From: a bacterium | GTDB taxonomy: Bacteria; Patescibacteriota; Minisyncoccia; Phycocordibacterales; UBA1006 | Direction of reading: 5' to 3' | Assembly (NCBI GenBank): GCA_030433255.1 | Contig: JAUIMI010000002.1 | Location: 239,396 to 303,395 of the forward strand | DNA length: 64,000 nucleotides | In this document: in pieces, positions 43,823-50,691 of the stretch | Layout: every line of letters starts with the position of its first letter | How positions within the stretch are numbered: the stretch's first letter is position 1 | Position numbers and translations under genes: made by a program | The notes under the pieces: generated by a model | What the model saw: only the letters and a program-made list of their open reading frames with translations | The model's database searches: none | Told to the model about the DNA's origin: nothing

Positions 43823-43849
43823 GTAATAAAGAAAAAGACTCTTTACGAT

Positions 43850-43877
43850 TTGACTAAAATATGCTTTCTGTTAGTAT
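43850..43877 (+). promoter_or_regulatory. Promoter of the infA-rpmJ-rpsM operon
   Basis: -35 TTGACT (43850-43855), 16-bp spacer, -10 TAGTAT (43872-43877), 13 nt before the infA ATG at 43891. It lies inside the longer frame beginning at 43861, arguing against that earlier start. Confidence 0.5.
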
Positions 43878-43890
43878 GGTCGTTATTGTA

Positions 43891-44142
43891 ATGAGCAGTA
43901 ATAAAGGAGAAACAAAAATTGGGGTAGTCGTGGAAAATCTTCCAAATACGATGTTCCGTATCCAGTTTGAAGGAGAGGATATTCCTCTTGACGCAAATGG
44001 GGAGCCAAATATGGCTCAACTTCCTATTGCGTATCTTGCTGGAAAGATGAAGTTATACCGGATTAGGATACTTGTCGGAGATAAGGTTGAGGTACTTCTC
44101 GACCCGTATGGAGGAAAGGGAAGAATTATCAAACGACTGTAA
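43891..44142 (+). CDS. infA: Translation initiation factor IF-1 with a loop insertion
   Basis: 83 aa, an S1/OB-fold protein that occupies the 30S A site during initiation. VVVENLPNTMFRIQF and GKMKLYRIRILVGDKVEVLLDPYGGKGRIIKR align directly with E. coli IF-1 (72 aa). Between them the strand-connecting loop carries about 13 extra residues (GEDIPLDANGEPNMAQLPIA), acidic and Pro-rich. I start at 43891 (MSSNKGETKIG), as the upstream ATG at 43861 would precede the promoter start point. First gene of the infA-rpmJ-S13-S11-S4 cluster; the foreign Rhs island ends just upstream. Confidence 0.93.
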   Translation: MSSNKGETKIGVVVENLPNTMFRIQFEGEDIPLDANGEPNMAQLPIAYLAGKMKLYRIRILVGDKVEVLLDPYGGKGRIIKRL

Positions 44143-44190
44143 CCACCGGTTTTTTCGTATTATAAATCAGCACAAAGGAAATTACGTATT

Positions 44191-44304
44191 ATGAAAGTTA
44201 AATCATCAATCAAAAAACGAAGTTCAGACGATAAAATTGTTCGTCGAAAAGGTCGATTATATCTTATTAACAAGAAAAACCCACGAAATAAAGCTCGACA
44301 ATAA
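44191..44304 (+). CDS. rpmJ: 50S ribosomal protein L36, zinc-free form
   Basis: 37 aa, [20 protein letters not shown]..., between infA and rpsM, the usual L36 place. All four zinc ligands of classical L36 (CxxC...C....H) are missing: the segment reads KRSSDDKIV and [13 protein letters not shown]. So it is a cysteine-free L36 held by basic contacts to rRNA. Starts in the context GTATT-ATG. Confidence 0.92.
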   Translation: MKVKSSIKKRSSDDKIVRRKGRLYLINKKNPRNKARQ

Positions 44305-44333
44305 TTGTCAGTTTTAATTAATTACATTATATT

Positions 44334-44699
44334 ATGAGAATTTTTGGTATTACTATCCCAGATGAAAAACAAATCCAATATGGACTTACTGTTCTTTATG
44401 GAATTGGTCTTTCACGGGCACAAAAAATTTGTAGTCAAGCTGGAGTAAATCCAGTAACAAAAACAAAAGATATTACTGAAGCTGAAGATAAAAAGCTTCG
44501 TGATATTATTGAATCACTTACTCTTGAGGGAGATCTAAAACGAGTAGTAAGTCAAAACGTTAAACGTCTTATTGATATTGATTCATATATTGGAGGTCGA
44601 CATAGTCGAAAATTACCAGCTCGCGGTCAACGCACAAAAACAAACAGCCGAACTCGTCGTGGAAACAAACGTGCCACTATGGGGTCTGGACGAAAATAA
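44334..44699 (+). CDS. rpsM: 30S ribosomal protein S13
   Basis: 121 aa. The N-terminus RIFGITIPDEKQIQYGLTVLYGIG and the C-terminal RHSRKLPARGQRTKTNSRTRRG are classical S13 segments; the Lys/Arg-rich tail reaches the decoding centre and P-site tRNA. Full length. Part of the alpha-type operon, 29 bases after rpmJ and 6 bases before rpsK. Start context ATATT-ATG. Confidence 0.97.
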   Translation: MRIFGITIPDEKQIQYGLTVLYGIGLSRAQKICSQAGVNPVTKTKDITEAEDKKLRDIIESLTLEGDLKRVVSQNVKRLIDIDSYIGGRHSRKLPARGQRTKTNSRTRRGNKRATMGSGRK

Positions 44700-44705
44700 T
44701 AGCTT

Positions 44706-45140
44706 ATGGGAAAGAAAAGAATTGTTAAACAAAAAGGACGGACAATGGACAAGAACCTTAAATCTCGTTCATTATCTCGAGTTCCTAAGAAAAAATTAGC
44801 AAAAGCAATTTTGCACGTACAATCTACATACAACAATACCAAGGCTATTGTTACTGATATGAAAGGAAACGCTATTATGTTTTCTTCATCAGGGGCTCTT
44901 GGGTTCAAGGGTGCTAAAAAAGGAACACCTTTTGCAGCAGCAAAAGTTGGAGAAGTTCTTGGAGAAAAAGCAGCACTTATTGGAATTAAAGAAGTTGAAG
45001 TTATTGTAAAGGGGGTTGGTTCAGGTCGTGAATCAACAATTCGAGGGTTTGTATCACATGGTATTGATATTTTACGAATCCAAGATAAAACTCCTGTACC
45101 ATTTAACGGTCCGCGACCACCAAAACCACGTCGCGTGTAA
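44706..45140 (+). CDS. rpsK: 30S ribosomal protein S11
   Basis: 144 aa. The core HVQSTYNNTKAIVTDMKGNA, SSSGALGFKGAKKGTPFAAAKVG, and the tail GIDILRIQDKTPVPFNGPRPPKPRRV are typical; S11 lies at the 30S platform near the mRNA exit. The N-terminus carries about 15 extra basic residues (MGKKRIVKQKGRTMDK) compared with E. coli; an internal ATG (TMDKNL) is an alternative start, but the first ATG is only 6 bases after rpsM, as expected in this operon. Confidence 0.96.
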   Translation: MGKKRIVKQKGRTMDKNLKSRSLSRVPKKKLAKAILHVQSTYNNTKAIVTDMKGNAIMFSSSGALGFKGAKKGTPFAAAKVGEVLGEKAALIGIKEVEVIVKGVGSGRESTIRGFVSHGIDILRIQDKTPVPFNGPRPPKPRRV

Positions 45141-45155
45141 TCACTATTATTATAT

Positions 45156-45767
45156 ATGGCAAAGATCAAAAAATATAAAATTGCACGACGGCTTGGTGCT
45201 GGTGTATATGAAAAAACCCAATCGCAAAAGTTTATGCTTTCTGAACAAAAACGTCGAAAAGCACGAACTGGTCGTCCAAAACGACCGACTGATTATGGGT
45301 TGTCACTTATTCAAAAACAACGAGTGCGTTTCGCTTACGGAGTTTCTGAAAAGCAATTTCAAGGTTATGTTAAGAAAGCTCTTGCGGCTGCTAAGACTGG
45401 GTCAGTTCCAGCTGATACATTATTTAAAACCATCGAATCACGATTTGATAATGTGGTATACCGATCAGGGATTGCAAAAACACGTGCGTTTGCACGACAA
45501 TTAACAACTCATGGACACCTTACCGTAAACGGAAAAAAATTAGATGTTCCATCGTATCTTGTTAAGAAAGGAGATGTCATTGCTCTTCGAGAAGGAAGTA
45601 AATCAAAAACAGTATTTGCAGATTTATCAAAGACTCTTGAATCAAATAATGCTCCGGCATGGCTTCAAGTAGATGCCAAAAATATGACTGTTACCGTAAC
45701 AGGAGAACCGAAGAATCCAGATGCATTCTTTAACTTCCAAGCTGTTATTGAGTTCTACAGTCGATAA
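45156..45767 (+). CDS. rpsD: 30S ribosomal protein S4
   Basis: 203 aa. A primary 16S rRNA-binding protein. The N-terminal part is the Cys-free type (no zinc knuckle): KKYKIARRLGAGVYEK and RKARTGRPKRPTDYGLSLIQKQRVRFAYGVSEKQF; then the S4 RNA-binding domain (SRFDNVVYRSGIAKTRAFARQL..HGHLTVNGKKLDVPSYLVKKGD). Full length. In other bacteria S4 represses this operon. A 66-base gap follows before rpoA. Confidence 0.97.
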   Translation: MAKIKKYKIARRLGAGVYEKTQSQKFMLSEQKRRKARTGRPKRPTDYGLSLIQKQRVRFAYGVSEKQFQGYVKKALAAAKTGSVPADTLFKTIESRFDNVVYRSGIAKTRAFARQLTTHGHLTVNGKKLDVPSYLVKKGDVIALREGSKSKTVFADLSKTLESNNAPAWLQVDAKNMTVTVTGEPKNPDAFFNFQAVIEFYSR

Positions 45768-45833
45768 AATCGTAATCGTTGTTTTAGGCAACCTTACTCT
45801 TTATTCAATCTACTAATACAATCATCGTATATT

Positions 45834-46838
45834 ATGTTTCATCAAAACATCGTTCTACCAAAAAAACTTAATGTAGTTCAAGAAGAAGGCTCAAAAGGTA
45901 TCTATGAAATCGAAGGTCTTTATCCAGGGTATGGTCATACTCTCGGAAATTCACTACGACGAATTATTCTTTCATCACTTCCAGGTGTATCAATTACTTC
46001 AGTAAAAATTAAAGACGCTGAACATGAATTTGCCACACTTAATGGTGTAAAAGAAGATGTTCTTTCAATTCTTTTGAATTTAAAGAAAGTTCGTTTCAGT
46101 CTTGCTACTGAAGAAGAAGCAGTTGTTACACTTTCAGTAAAAGGAAATAAAGAAGTTACTGCAGCTGATTTTGATACCGTTGGTGGTGTTGAGGTTATGA
46201 ATCCTGAACAGTACATCGCAGAAGTTACTGCAAAAACAGGTTCTCTTGATATTGAATTAACTCTTGCAAAAGGAATTGGTTTTGTTTCAAAGGAAGATTT
46301 TACCGATAATAAACCTTCTGTAGGGACTATCCTTGTCGATGCAATTTTTAGCCCTATTCGTAAGGTTAATTATGAAGTAGAACATATGCGTGTTGGTGAT
46401 CGAACAGACTATAATCTTCTTCGAGTTAATCTTGAAACTGATGGTAGCATTACTGCAAAAGAGGCACTTGAACAATCACTTCATATTATGATTAATCAAT
46501 TTCGAAGTATTCTTGATTTGAAACATATAGAAGAAAGTAACACGGTATTAAATAATACTGTTGAAGAAGAAGGTATTGTTCGTGTTGAGCAAACCGTTGA
46601 AGAAGAAACCATTGATGAAGAAGAACGTGTAGAATTACTAAAAACACGTATTGATACTCTTGATTTTTCTTCTCGGACAGAAAAATCATTAAATGAAGCA
46701 AGTATTCGAACACTTGGTGGTCTTGTTCAGAAAACAGCAGATGATTTGTTAGATCTTGATGGTTTTGGACAAAAGAGTCTTGAAGAGGTAGAAGAAACCC
46801 TAACAACTTTTAAACTACACTTAAAAGACAGTAAATAA
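45834..46838 (+). CDS. rpoA: DNA-directed RNA polymerase subunit alpha
   Basis: 334 aa. The N-terminal assembly domain (YEIEGLYPGYGHTLGNSLRRIILSSLPG) and C-terminal domain (SSRTEKSLNEASIRTLGGLVQKTADDLLDLDGFGQKSLEEVEETL) are both present, joined by an acidic linker (about 235-262, Glu/Thr/Val-rich). The C-terminal domain keeps the fold, but the residue matching E. coli R265 is not the usual Arg (NEASIRTLG in place of NCLKAENI.TIG; alignment by eye). Normal place after rpsD; the rpoA-rplQ gap is 6 bases. Confidence 0.97.
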   Translation: MFHQNIVLPKKLNVVQEEGSKGIYEIEGLYPGYGHTLGNSLRRIILSSLPGVSITSVKIKDAEHEFATLNGVKEDVLSILLNLKKVRFSLATEEEAVVTLSVKGNKEVTAADFDTVGGVEVMNPEQYIAEVTAKTGSLDIELTLAKGIGFVSKEDFTDNKPSVGTILVDAIFSPIRKVNYEVEHMRVGDRTDYNLLRVNLETDGSITAKEALEQSLHIMINQFRSILDLKHIEESNTVLNNTVEEEGIVRVEQTVEEETIDEEERVELLKTRIDTLDFSSRTEKSLNEASIRTLGGLVQKTADDLLDLDGFGQKSLEEVEETLTTFKLHLKDSK

Positions 46839-46844
46839 TTTATT

Positions 46845-47198
46845 ATGAGACACGGAAGAAAAAACCGAAAATTTGGACGAAAAGCAAATGTACGACGAGG
46901 GTTCATTCGATCTCTTGCTGTTGCGTTAATTACTTATGGTGCAATTAAAACAACAGAAGCACGAGCTAAAGAATTACGTCCATATATCGAAAAAATGATT
47001 ACAAAAGCAAAATCGGGAGATCTTGCAGCACGACGTTTATTATCCGCACGTCTTGGTAATCAAGAAACATTAGCAAACAAATTGGTTGATGAAATTGCTC
47101 CAAAATATGCTGATAGACAAGGTGGATATACACGTATTACTAAATTGCCACGAAGACAAGGAGACGCCAGTCCTATGGCAGTTATTGAATTTGTATAA
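46845..47198 (+). CDS. rplQ: 50S ribosomal protein L17
   Basis: 117 aa. MRHGRKNRKFGRKANVRRGFIRSLAVALITYGAIKTTEARAKELRPYIEKMITKAK is the diagnostic N-terminal half; the C-terminal part ends TKLPRRQGDASPMAVIEFV. Close to E. coli length (127 aa). It lies near the polypeptide exit tunnel on the 50S. Sits between rpoA and rplM with 5-6-base gaps and starts in the context TTATT-ATG. Confidence 0.97.
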   Translation: MRHGRKNRKFGRKANVRRGFIRSLAVALITYGAIKTTEARAKELRPYIEKMITKAKSGDLAARRLLSARLGNQETLANKLVDEIAPKYADRQGGYTRITKLPRRQGDASPMAVIEFV

Positions 47199-47203
47199 GT
47201 ATT

Positions 47204-47566
47204 ATGACTACAGAAACAAAAACAAAAGAATACGTATTTGATGCAACAGGGGCGAGTCTTGGTCGTTTATCTACTGAAGTTGCTATGGCACTTCGTGGTA
47301 AAAATCAACCAGATTTTCAGCCACATATTGCTCCAAAGGTACGTGTAATAATCAATAATGCTTCAAAGGTTGCATTAAATGATTCACAGCTAAAAGCTGA
47401 ATACAAACGTTATTCAGGATATCCAGGTGGATTAACTGAAGAGAGTCGAGAGCATGCAATTGACCGATTGGGATACAAAATTGTATTTGAAAAGGCAGTG
47501 TATGGAATGTTACCAAATAACCGCTTACGAGCAGTAATGATGAAAAATCTCATTATTAATGAATAA
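47204..47566 (+). CDS. rplM: 50S ribosomal protein L13
   Basis: 120 aa, about 20 residues shorter than E. coli L13, mostly at the C-terminus. Typical segments: FDATGASLGRLSTEVAMALRGKNQPDFQPH, YKRYSGYPGGLTEES and AVYGMLPNNRLRAVMMKNLII. An early assembly protein of the 50S. Paired with rpsI, as in most bacteria, 4 bases apart. Start context GTATT-ATG. Confidence 0.96.
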   Translation: MTTETKTKEYVFDATGASLGRLSTEVAMALRGKNQPDFQPHIAPKVRVIINNASKVALNDSQLKAEYKRYSGYPGGLTEESREHAIDRLGYKIVFEKAVYGMLPNNRLRAVMMKNLIINE

Positions 47567-47570
47567 TATT

Positions 47571-47972
47571 ATGGCAAAAGATACACAATATATAGCGGCT
47601 ATTGGTCGTCGAAAAAATGCAACAGCTCAAGTACGATTAACACCTGATACAAAACGAACATTTGTTATTAACGAACGTTCACTTGATGAATACTTTACAG
47701 TTGAAGAATTACGGAAAGTTGTTCAATCACCATTAAACCTCGTTGAAACAAAAGATAATTTTCATGTTTCAGTTGTGGTAAAAGGAGGTGGTATTTCAGC
47801 TCAAGCTGATGCTATCCGTCATGGTATTGCTCGTGCATTAAATAAATATAATGAAGATTTACGTACAGAATTAAAATCTGCAGGTTATCTTAAACGAGAC
47901 CCTCGACGTAAAGAACGTAAAAAACCAGGACTTCGCAAGGCCCGAAAACGTCCAGCATGGTCAAAACGTTAA
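47571..47972 (+). CDS. rpsI: 30S ribosomal protein S9
   Basis: 133 aa. AAIGRRKNATAQVRL at the N-terminus and GIARALNKYNEDLRTELKSAGYLKRDPRRKERKKPGLRKARKRPAWSKR at the C-terminus; the last Lys-Arg contacts the P-site tRNA. I use the ATG at 47571 (MAKDTQY); the in-frame ATG at 47559 lies inside the end of rplM and would add four residues. Last gene of the ribosomal operon, followed by a perfect terminator. Confidence 0.97.
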   Translation: MAKDTQYIAAIGRRKNATAQVRLTPDTKRTFVINERSLDEYFTVEELRKVVQSPLNLVETKDNFHVSVVVKGGGISAQADAIRHGIARALNKYNEDLRTELKSAGYLKRDPRRKERKKPGLRKARKRPAWSKR

Positions 47973-47983
47973 TTTGTATATAC

Positions 47984-48013
47984 AACAAAAAACACCAAAA
48001 GGTGTTTTTTGTT
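47984..48013 (+). terminator. Terminator of the ribosomal protein operon
   Basis: AACAAAAAACACC-AAAA-GGTGTTTTTTGTT, a perfect 13-bp stem with the AACACC/GGTGTT core. Confidence 0.92.
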
Positions 48014-48026
48014 TGATATAAATTAT
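47988..48026 (+). repeat. 39-bp direct repeat, copy 1
   Basis: An exact 39-bp copy of 49036-49074. It contains the terminator core and the sequence TTTGATATAAATTAT just after it. The two copies flank the peptidoglycan-binding gene. Confidence 0.85.
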
Positions 48027-48041
48027 GCTTTAATATGTTAT

Positions 48042-49037
48042 ATGAAAAAATATTTCTTAATTATATTGATATTCAGTTTTATTATTCCTATTGTACAAAA
48101 ACCTATAGAAGTTGAAGCATTATCTTGTTTATTTGTTCCAGATAGAATTGGTGTTATCAACACTATTCCGGAAGATAAAATTGTTGGTGGGAATTTTCAA
48201 AAGTATTCTTTGGAAGAAGTCTTTTTCCCAGCGAGAGAAGTAAACCTTGATACATTGGAACAACAACAAAATGCATTGAATAGATATTTAACAAATTCTC
48301 TAGATGAGCTTGAGGATCAATTTTATCCTGATTTAGAAGAAGATGAGATTAGTGAAATAAGTGAAATTTTTATTCCTAATATTTTTGAAAATAATTTAAA
48401 TATTGGTGATATTATTGTATCTGGTGGAAATCAATCTGTTGCAGATTGTGGCGGTTCAAGTTTAACAACTCTATTTGATGGAAAAACAAAAAAACCTAAA
48501 TTTATTGTATATTCTGGAGTCCCAATTGGAGAATATAATATTAACGGTAATATTATTAACTTAATTGGGTTAGATACACCTGATGATGCAACAGAAAGTG
48601 CTACCTTTAAAATCAATAATCAAATTATTAATTTAAATGGAGAAGGATTAAATATTTTGGTAAATAATAATAATAAAATGTTTACTATTAATTATAGAAT
48701 TTTAAATACCTTATATTTATTATATTCAACATCTCAACAAAGTATGTGGGGCGGGCAACCTAACGCAACTTTTGTAATTTCTCTACAGCAAGATTCTGTG
48801 ATTAATAATAACTTATGTACTATTAATTATTCAGGTCTTATTCGTTATGGACGAATTGGTGAAGATGTTCGTCAAACACAGGAATGTCTTAATAACCTTG
48901 GTTACAATACTGGGTTTGCAGATGGTATTTATGGACCAAAAACATATGCGGGAATTCGTGAGTTTCAAATTTCACAGAATATCAAGGTTGATGGAATTGT
49001 AGGACCACAAACAGTTTCATATCTAAATAATCTATAA
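48042..49037 (+). CDS. Secreted protein with a C-terminal peptidoglycan-binding domain
   Basis: 331 aa. Signal peptide or anchor MKKYFLIILIFSFIIPIVQKP, then an Asn/Ile-rich, beta-rich middle without a family I know, and a C-terminal peptidoglycan-binding domain of type 1 (YGRIGEDVRQTQECLNNLGY...ADGIYGPKTYAGIREFQISQNIKVDGIVGPQT). It probably attaches a surface protein to the cell wall, or guides one to a host wall. I start at 48042; the in-frame TTG at 48009 lies in the preceding terminator. A TTTAAT -10 box with TGC (48029-48034) ends 7 nt upstream. The composition is more AT-rich than the ribosomal genes. Confidence 0.8.
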   Translation: MKKYFLIILIFSFIIPIVQKPIEVEALSCLFVPDRIGVINTIPEDKIVGGNFQKYSLEEVFFPAREVNLDTLEQQQNALNRYLTNSLDELEDQFYPDLEEDEISEISEIFIPNIFENNLNIGDIIVSGGNQSVADCGGSSLTTLFDGKTKKPKFIVYSGVPIGEYNINGNIINLIGLDTPDDATESATFKINNQIINLNGEGLNILVNNNNKMFTINYRILNTLYLLYSTSQQSMWGGQPNATFVISLQQDSVINNNLCTINYSGLIRYGRIGEDVRQTQECLNNLGYNTGFADGIYGPKTYAGIREFQISQNIKVDGIVGPQTVSYLNNL

Positions 49038-49074
49038 AAACACCAAAAGGTGTTTTTTGTTTGATATAAATTAT
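49036..49074 (+). repeat. 39-bp direct repeat, copy 2
   Basis: Exact copy of 47988-48026. It starts in the stop codon of the peptidoglycan-binding gene and supplies that gene's terminator (AAAAACACC-AAAA-GGTGTTTTT). Confidence 0.85.
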
Positions 49075-49077
49075 TGA

Positions 49078-49083
49078 TATAAT
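49078..49083 (+). promoter_or_regulatory. Extended -10 box of the 92-aa gene
   Basis: A consensus TATAAT preceded by TGA ends 9 nt before the ATG at 49093. Confidence 0.6.
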
Positions 49084-49092
49084 TAATACATT

Positions 49093-49371
49093 ATGAATAC
49101 AGAAAAAAATGAAAAAGAGTCATTTCTACAACACGCAAGGCATATTGAACATGATTTAGAAGAAAAAGTAATTCACTATCAAAAAAATGCTATTGAAAAA
49201 TTTCCATTCATTTTCCTTGGTTTATCTACATTCGGTGGGGTTGCGGTGTTTTATGGATTTGAAAAAATTATTGAGCAAACACCACTCTTGGCAGATAAAC
49301 CAGTGCCTATTTTAATTTTTGGTTTTATTACTCTTATTCTCACAGGAGCTTTGTATCGAAAGTTAAATTAA
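49093..49371 (+). CDS. Hypothetical membrane protein, 92 aa
   Basis: Not recognised. A charged N-terminal helix (NEKESFLQHARHIEHDLEEKVIHYQKN) is followed by two membrane helices (FPFIFLGLSTFGGVAVFYGF and PVPILIFGFITLILTGALY) ending in a short basic tail. Single-gene unit with an extended -10 promoter and a shared terminator, convergent with the PaaX-like regulator gene. Confidence 0.65.
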   Translation: MNTEKNEKESFLQHARHIEHDLEEKVIHYQKNAIEKFPFIFLGLSTFGGVAVFYGFEKIIEQTPLLADKPVPILIFGFITLILTGALYRKLN

Positions 49372-49395
49372 AAAGACGATTAATCGTCTTTTTTT
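49370..49395. terminator. Bidirectional terminator
   Basis: AAAAGACGATTAATCGTCTTTT, a fully palindromic stem with A and T runs, between two convergent genes. Confidence 0.85.
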
Positions 49396-49973
49396 TGTGC
49401 TTCAGAGAATTTTTCCATCATAAGTTGCTCTGTTACAGGATCAAGCTTATTGGTTACTAAAACTAAAATATCTTCCTCTAGATTCATATCATGTTTAATG
49501 TTTATCATCATGTGCTCCATAGGGTAGGGCGTTATCCAGATTGAGTTTTTTATTTGTACGAATTGAGCTTTTTTTAATAAATAGCGAACAGCATCTTGAT
49601 CTTTCTTTCGTGACTCTGGAATATCAACAATAATTACTCTCCAATAACCATCCCATGTAGTAGATACAAGATGGTGTTGTGAATTTAATTTTATGTTTCG
49701 TAATTTTTGACGCCCTGAAGATGTGAGAGACAAGAAAGAAGATCGTTCGGTTTCATGCTCATCAATCATCTCATCATCAACCATTTTCTTTAATGTTCTT
49801 GCGATGGTGTATTTTGGTTTTGTTTTTCGTTCATCTTCTTCGTATTTTTCTAAGATAACTTCAATATCTTTTATTATCTCTTTCTTTTTTCTAGCTTTTG
49901 ATTGAGAAAGTGTATTGAGAATTAGTTCCTGTAAGCTTTTTTTAGGCTCTTTCATATACATAAAATCTATCAT
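49380..49973 (-). CDS. PaaX-like regulator: winged helix plus Cas2-like domain
   Basis: 197 aa. The N-terminal half is a winged-helix DNA-binding domain (TIARTLKKMVDDEMIDEHETERSSFLSLTSSGRQKL). The C-terminal half (DGYWRVIIVDIPESRKKDQDAVRYLL, FVQIKNSIWITPYP, DILVLVTNKLD) has the Cas2-like ferredoxin fold seen in the C-terminal part of PaaX regulators: a W..V..DIPE strand and an SIWI.PYP strand. No cas1 or CRISPR repeat is nearby, so Cas2 in the adaptation sense is unlikely. Divergent from grpE with a perfect 20-bp palindrome in between. Start 49973 is set by a -10 TAAAAT (49982-49987) ending 8 nt upstream; the ATG at 49955 is an alternative. Confidence 0.8.
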   Translation of the reverse strand: MIDFMYMKEPKKSLQELILNTLSQSKARKKKEIIKDIEVILEKYEEDERKTKPKYTIARTLKKMVDDEMIDEHETERSSFLSLTSSGRQKLRNIKLNSQHHLVSTTWDGYWRVIIVDIPESRKKDQDAVRYLLKKAQFVQIKNSIWITPYPMEHMMINIKHDMNLEEDILVLVTNKLDPVTEQLMMEKFSEAQKKDD

Positions 49974-49993
49974 TTTTATTTATTTTAGGCAAT

Positions 49994-50013
49994 TTTTTCA
50001 TTTAAATGAAAAA
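49994..50013. promoter_or_regulatory. Perfect 20-bp palindrome, candidate operator
   Basis: TTTTTCATTTAAATGAAAAA, symmetric at every position. It ends one base before the grpE -35 box (50015) and covers the -35 position of the divergent regulator promoter, the place expected of an operator controlling both. The PaaX-like protein is the obvious candidate binder. Confidence 0.6.
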
Positions 50014-50014
50014 C

Positions 50015-50043
50015 TTGTCAAAAAAATGATATTCGTGTATATT
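50015..50043 (+). promoter_or_regulatory. Promoter of the grpE operon
   Basis: -35 TTGTCA (50015-50020), exactly 17-bp spacer, -10 TATATT (50038-50043) with TG upstream. A further small inverted repeat TAACT-GATAA-AGTTA (50052-50066) lies at the predicted start. No CIRCE element is present. Confidence 0.7.
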
Positions 50044-50085
50044 ACATACTGTAACTGATAAAGTTATATTATTTTACATAAAAAT

Positions 50086-50691
50086 ATGAGTAAAAAAGAA
50101 GATAACCAACAGCATAAAGAAACAATTATTGAAAATGAAGATGGTATTTCTATTGACGATGTTGATATTGAATTAGAAGAAACTGAATACGAGGAAGTGA
50201 GTCAAAAAGATAAATTAAAAAAACTTCGTGATGAATTAAAAGAAGTAAAACAACAATCACACGAGTACTTAACTGGATGGCAGAAAGAACGTGCTGATTT
50301 TGCTAATTACAAATCAGAGGAGGAAAAGAAACGTAAGGATCGTATTGAAGGAATGAAATTAAATCTTGTTTCTGATTTCTTCCCAGTATTAGATTCATTT
50401 GATATGGCGTTTAGTAATAAAGACGCATGGGAAAAAGTTGATTCAGCGTGGCGCACAGGAATCGAATATATTCATACACAGTTTATGAATACATTAATGC
50501 AATATAACATTACCTTAATTGATACTACTGGGGTTGAATTTAATCCTAAGATACATGACCCTGTTGAACACATAGTGGTCGAAAATTCAAACGATAATGA
50601 TAAAATTATCACCATTATTCAAAAAGGATACATGTCAGGAGATGTTGTTTTGAGACCAGCTAAGGTGAAAGTGGGTAAGTATGAAAACTAA
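50086..50691 (+). CDS. grpE: Nucleotide exchange factor GrpE
   Basis: 201 aa. An acidic disordered N-terminus, the long coiled coil (KDKLKKLRDELKEVKQQSHEYLTGWQKERADFANYKSEEEK), the four-helix part (LVSDFFPVLDSFDMAF) and the C-terminal beta-wing (EFNPKIHDPVEHI...IIQKGYMSGDVVLRPAKVKVGKY) are all clear. It releases ADP from DnaK. First gene of the chaperone cluster; its last 11 bases overlap the next gene. Expression is probably governed by the palindrome/regulator upstream. Confidence 0.96.
   Translation: MSKKEDNQQHKETIIENEDGISIDDVDIELEETEYEEVSQKDKLKKLRDELKEVKQQSHEYLTGWQKERADFANYKSEEEKKRKDRIEGMKLNLVSDFFPVLDSFDMAFSNKDAWEKVDSAWRTGIEYIHTQFMNTLMQYNITLIDTTGVEFNPKIHDPVEHIVVENSNDNDKIITIIQKGYMSGDVVLRPAKVKVGKYEN

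Noticed and set aside
49380..49973. Cas2 of a CRISPR-Cas system
   Set aside because: The Cas2-like part is fused behind a winged helix, as in PaaX. No cas1, no other cas gene and no array of spaced repeats is in the window.
50052..50066. CIRCE element for HrcA
   Set aside because: The inverted repeat is only TAACT/AGTTA and lacks TTAGCACTC or GAGTGCTAA.
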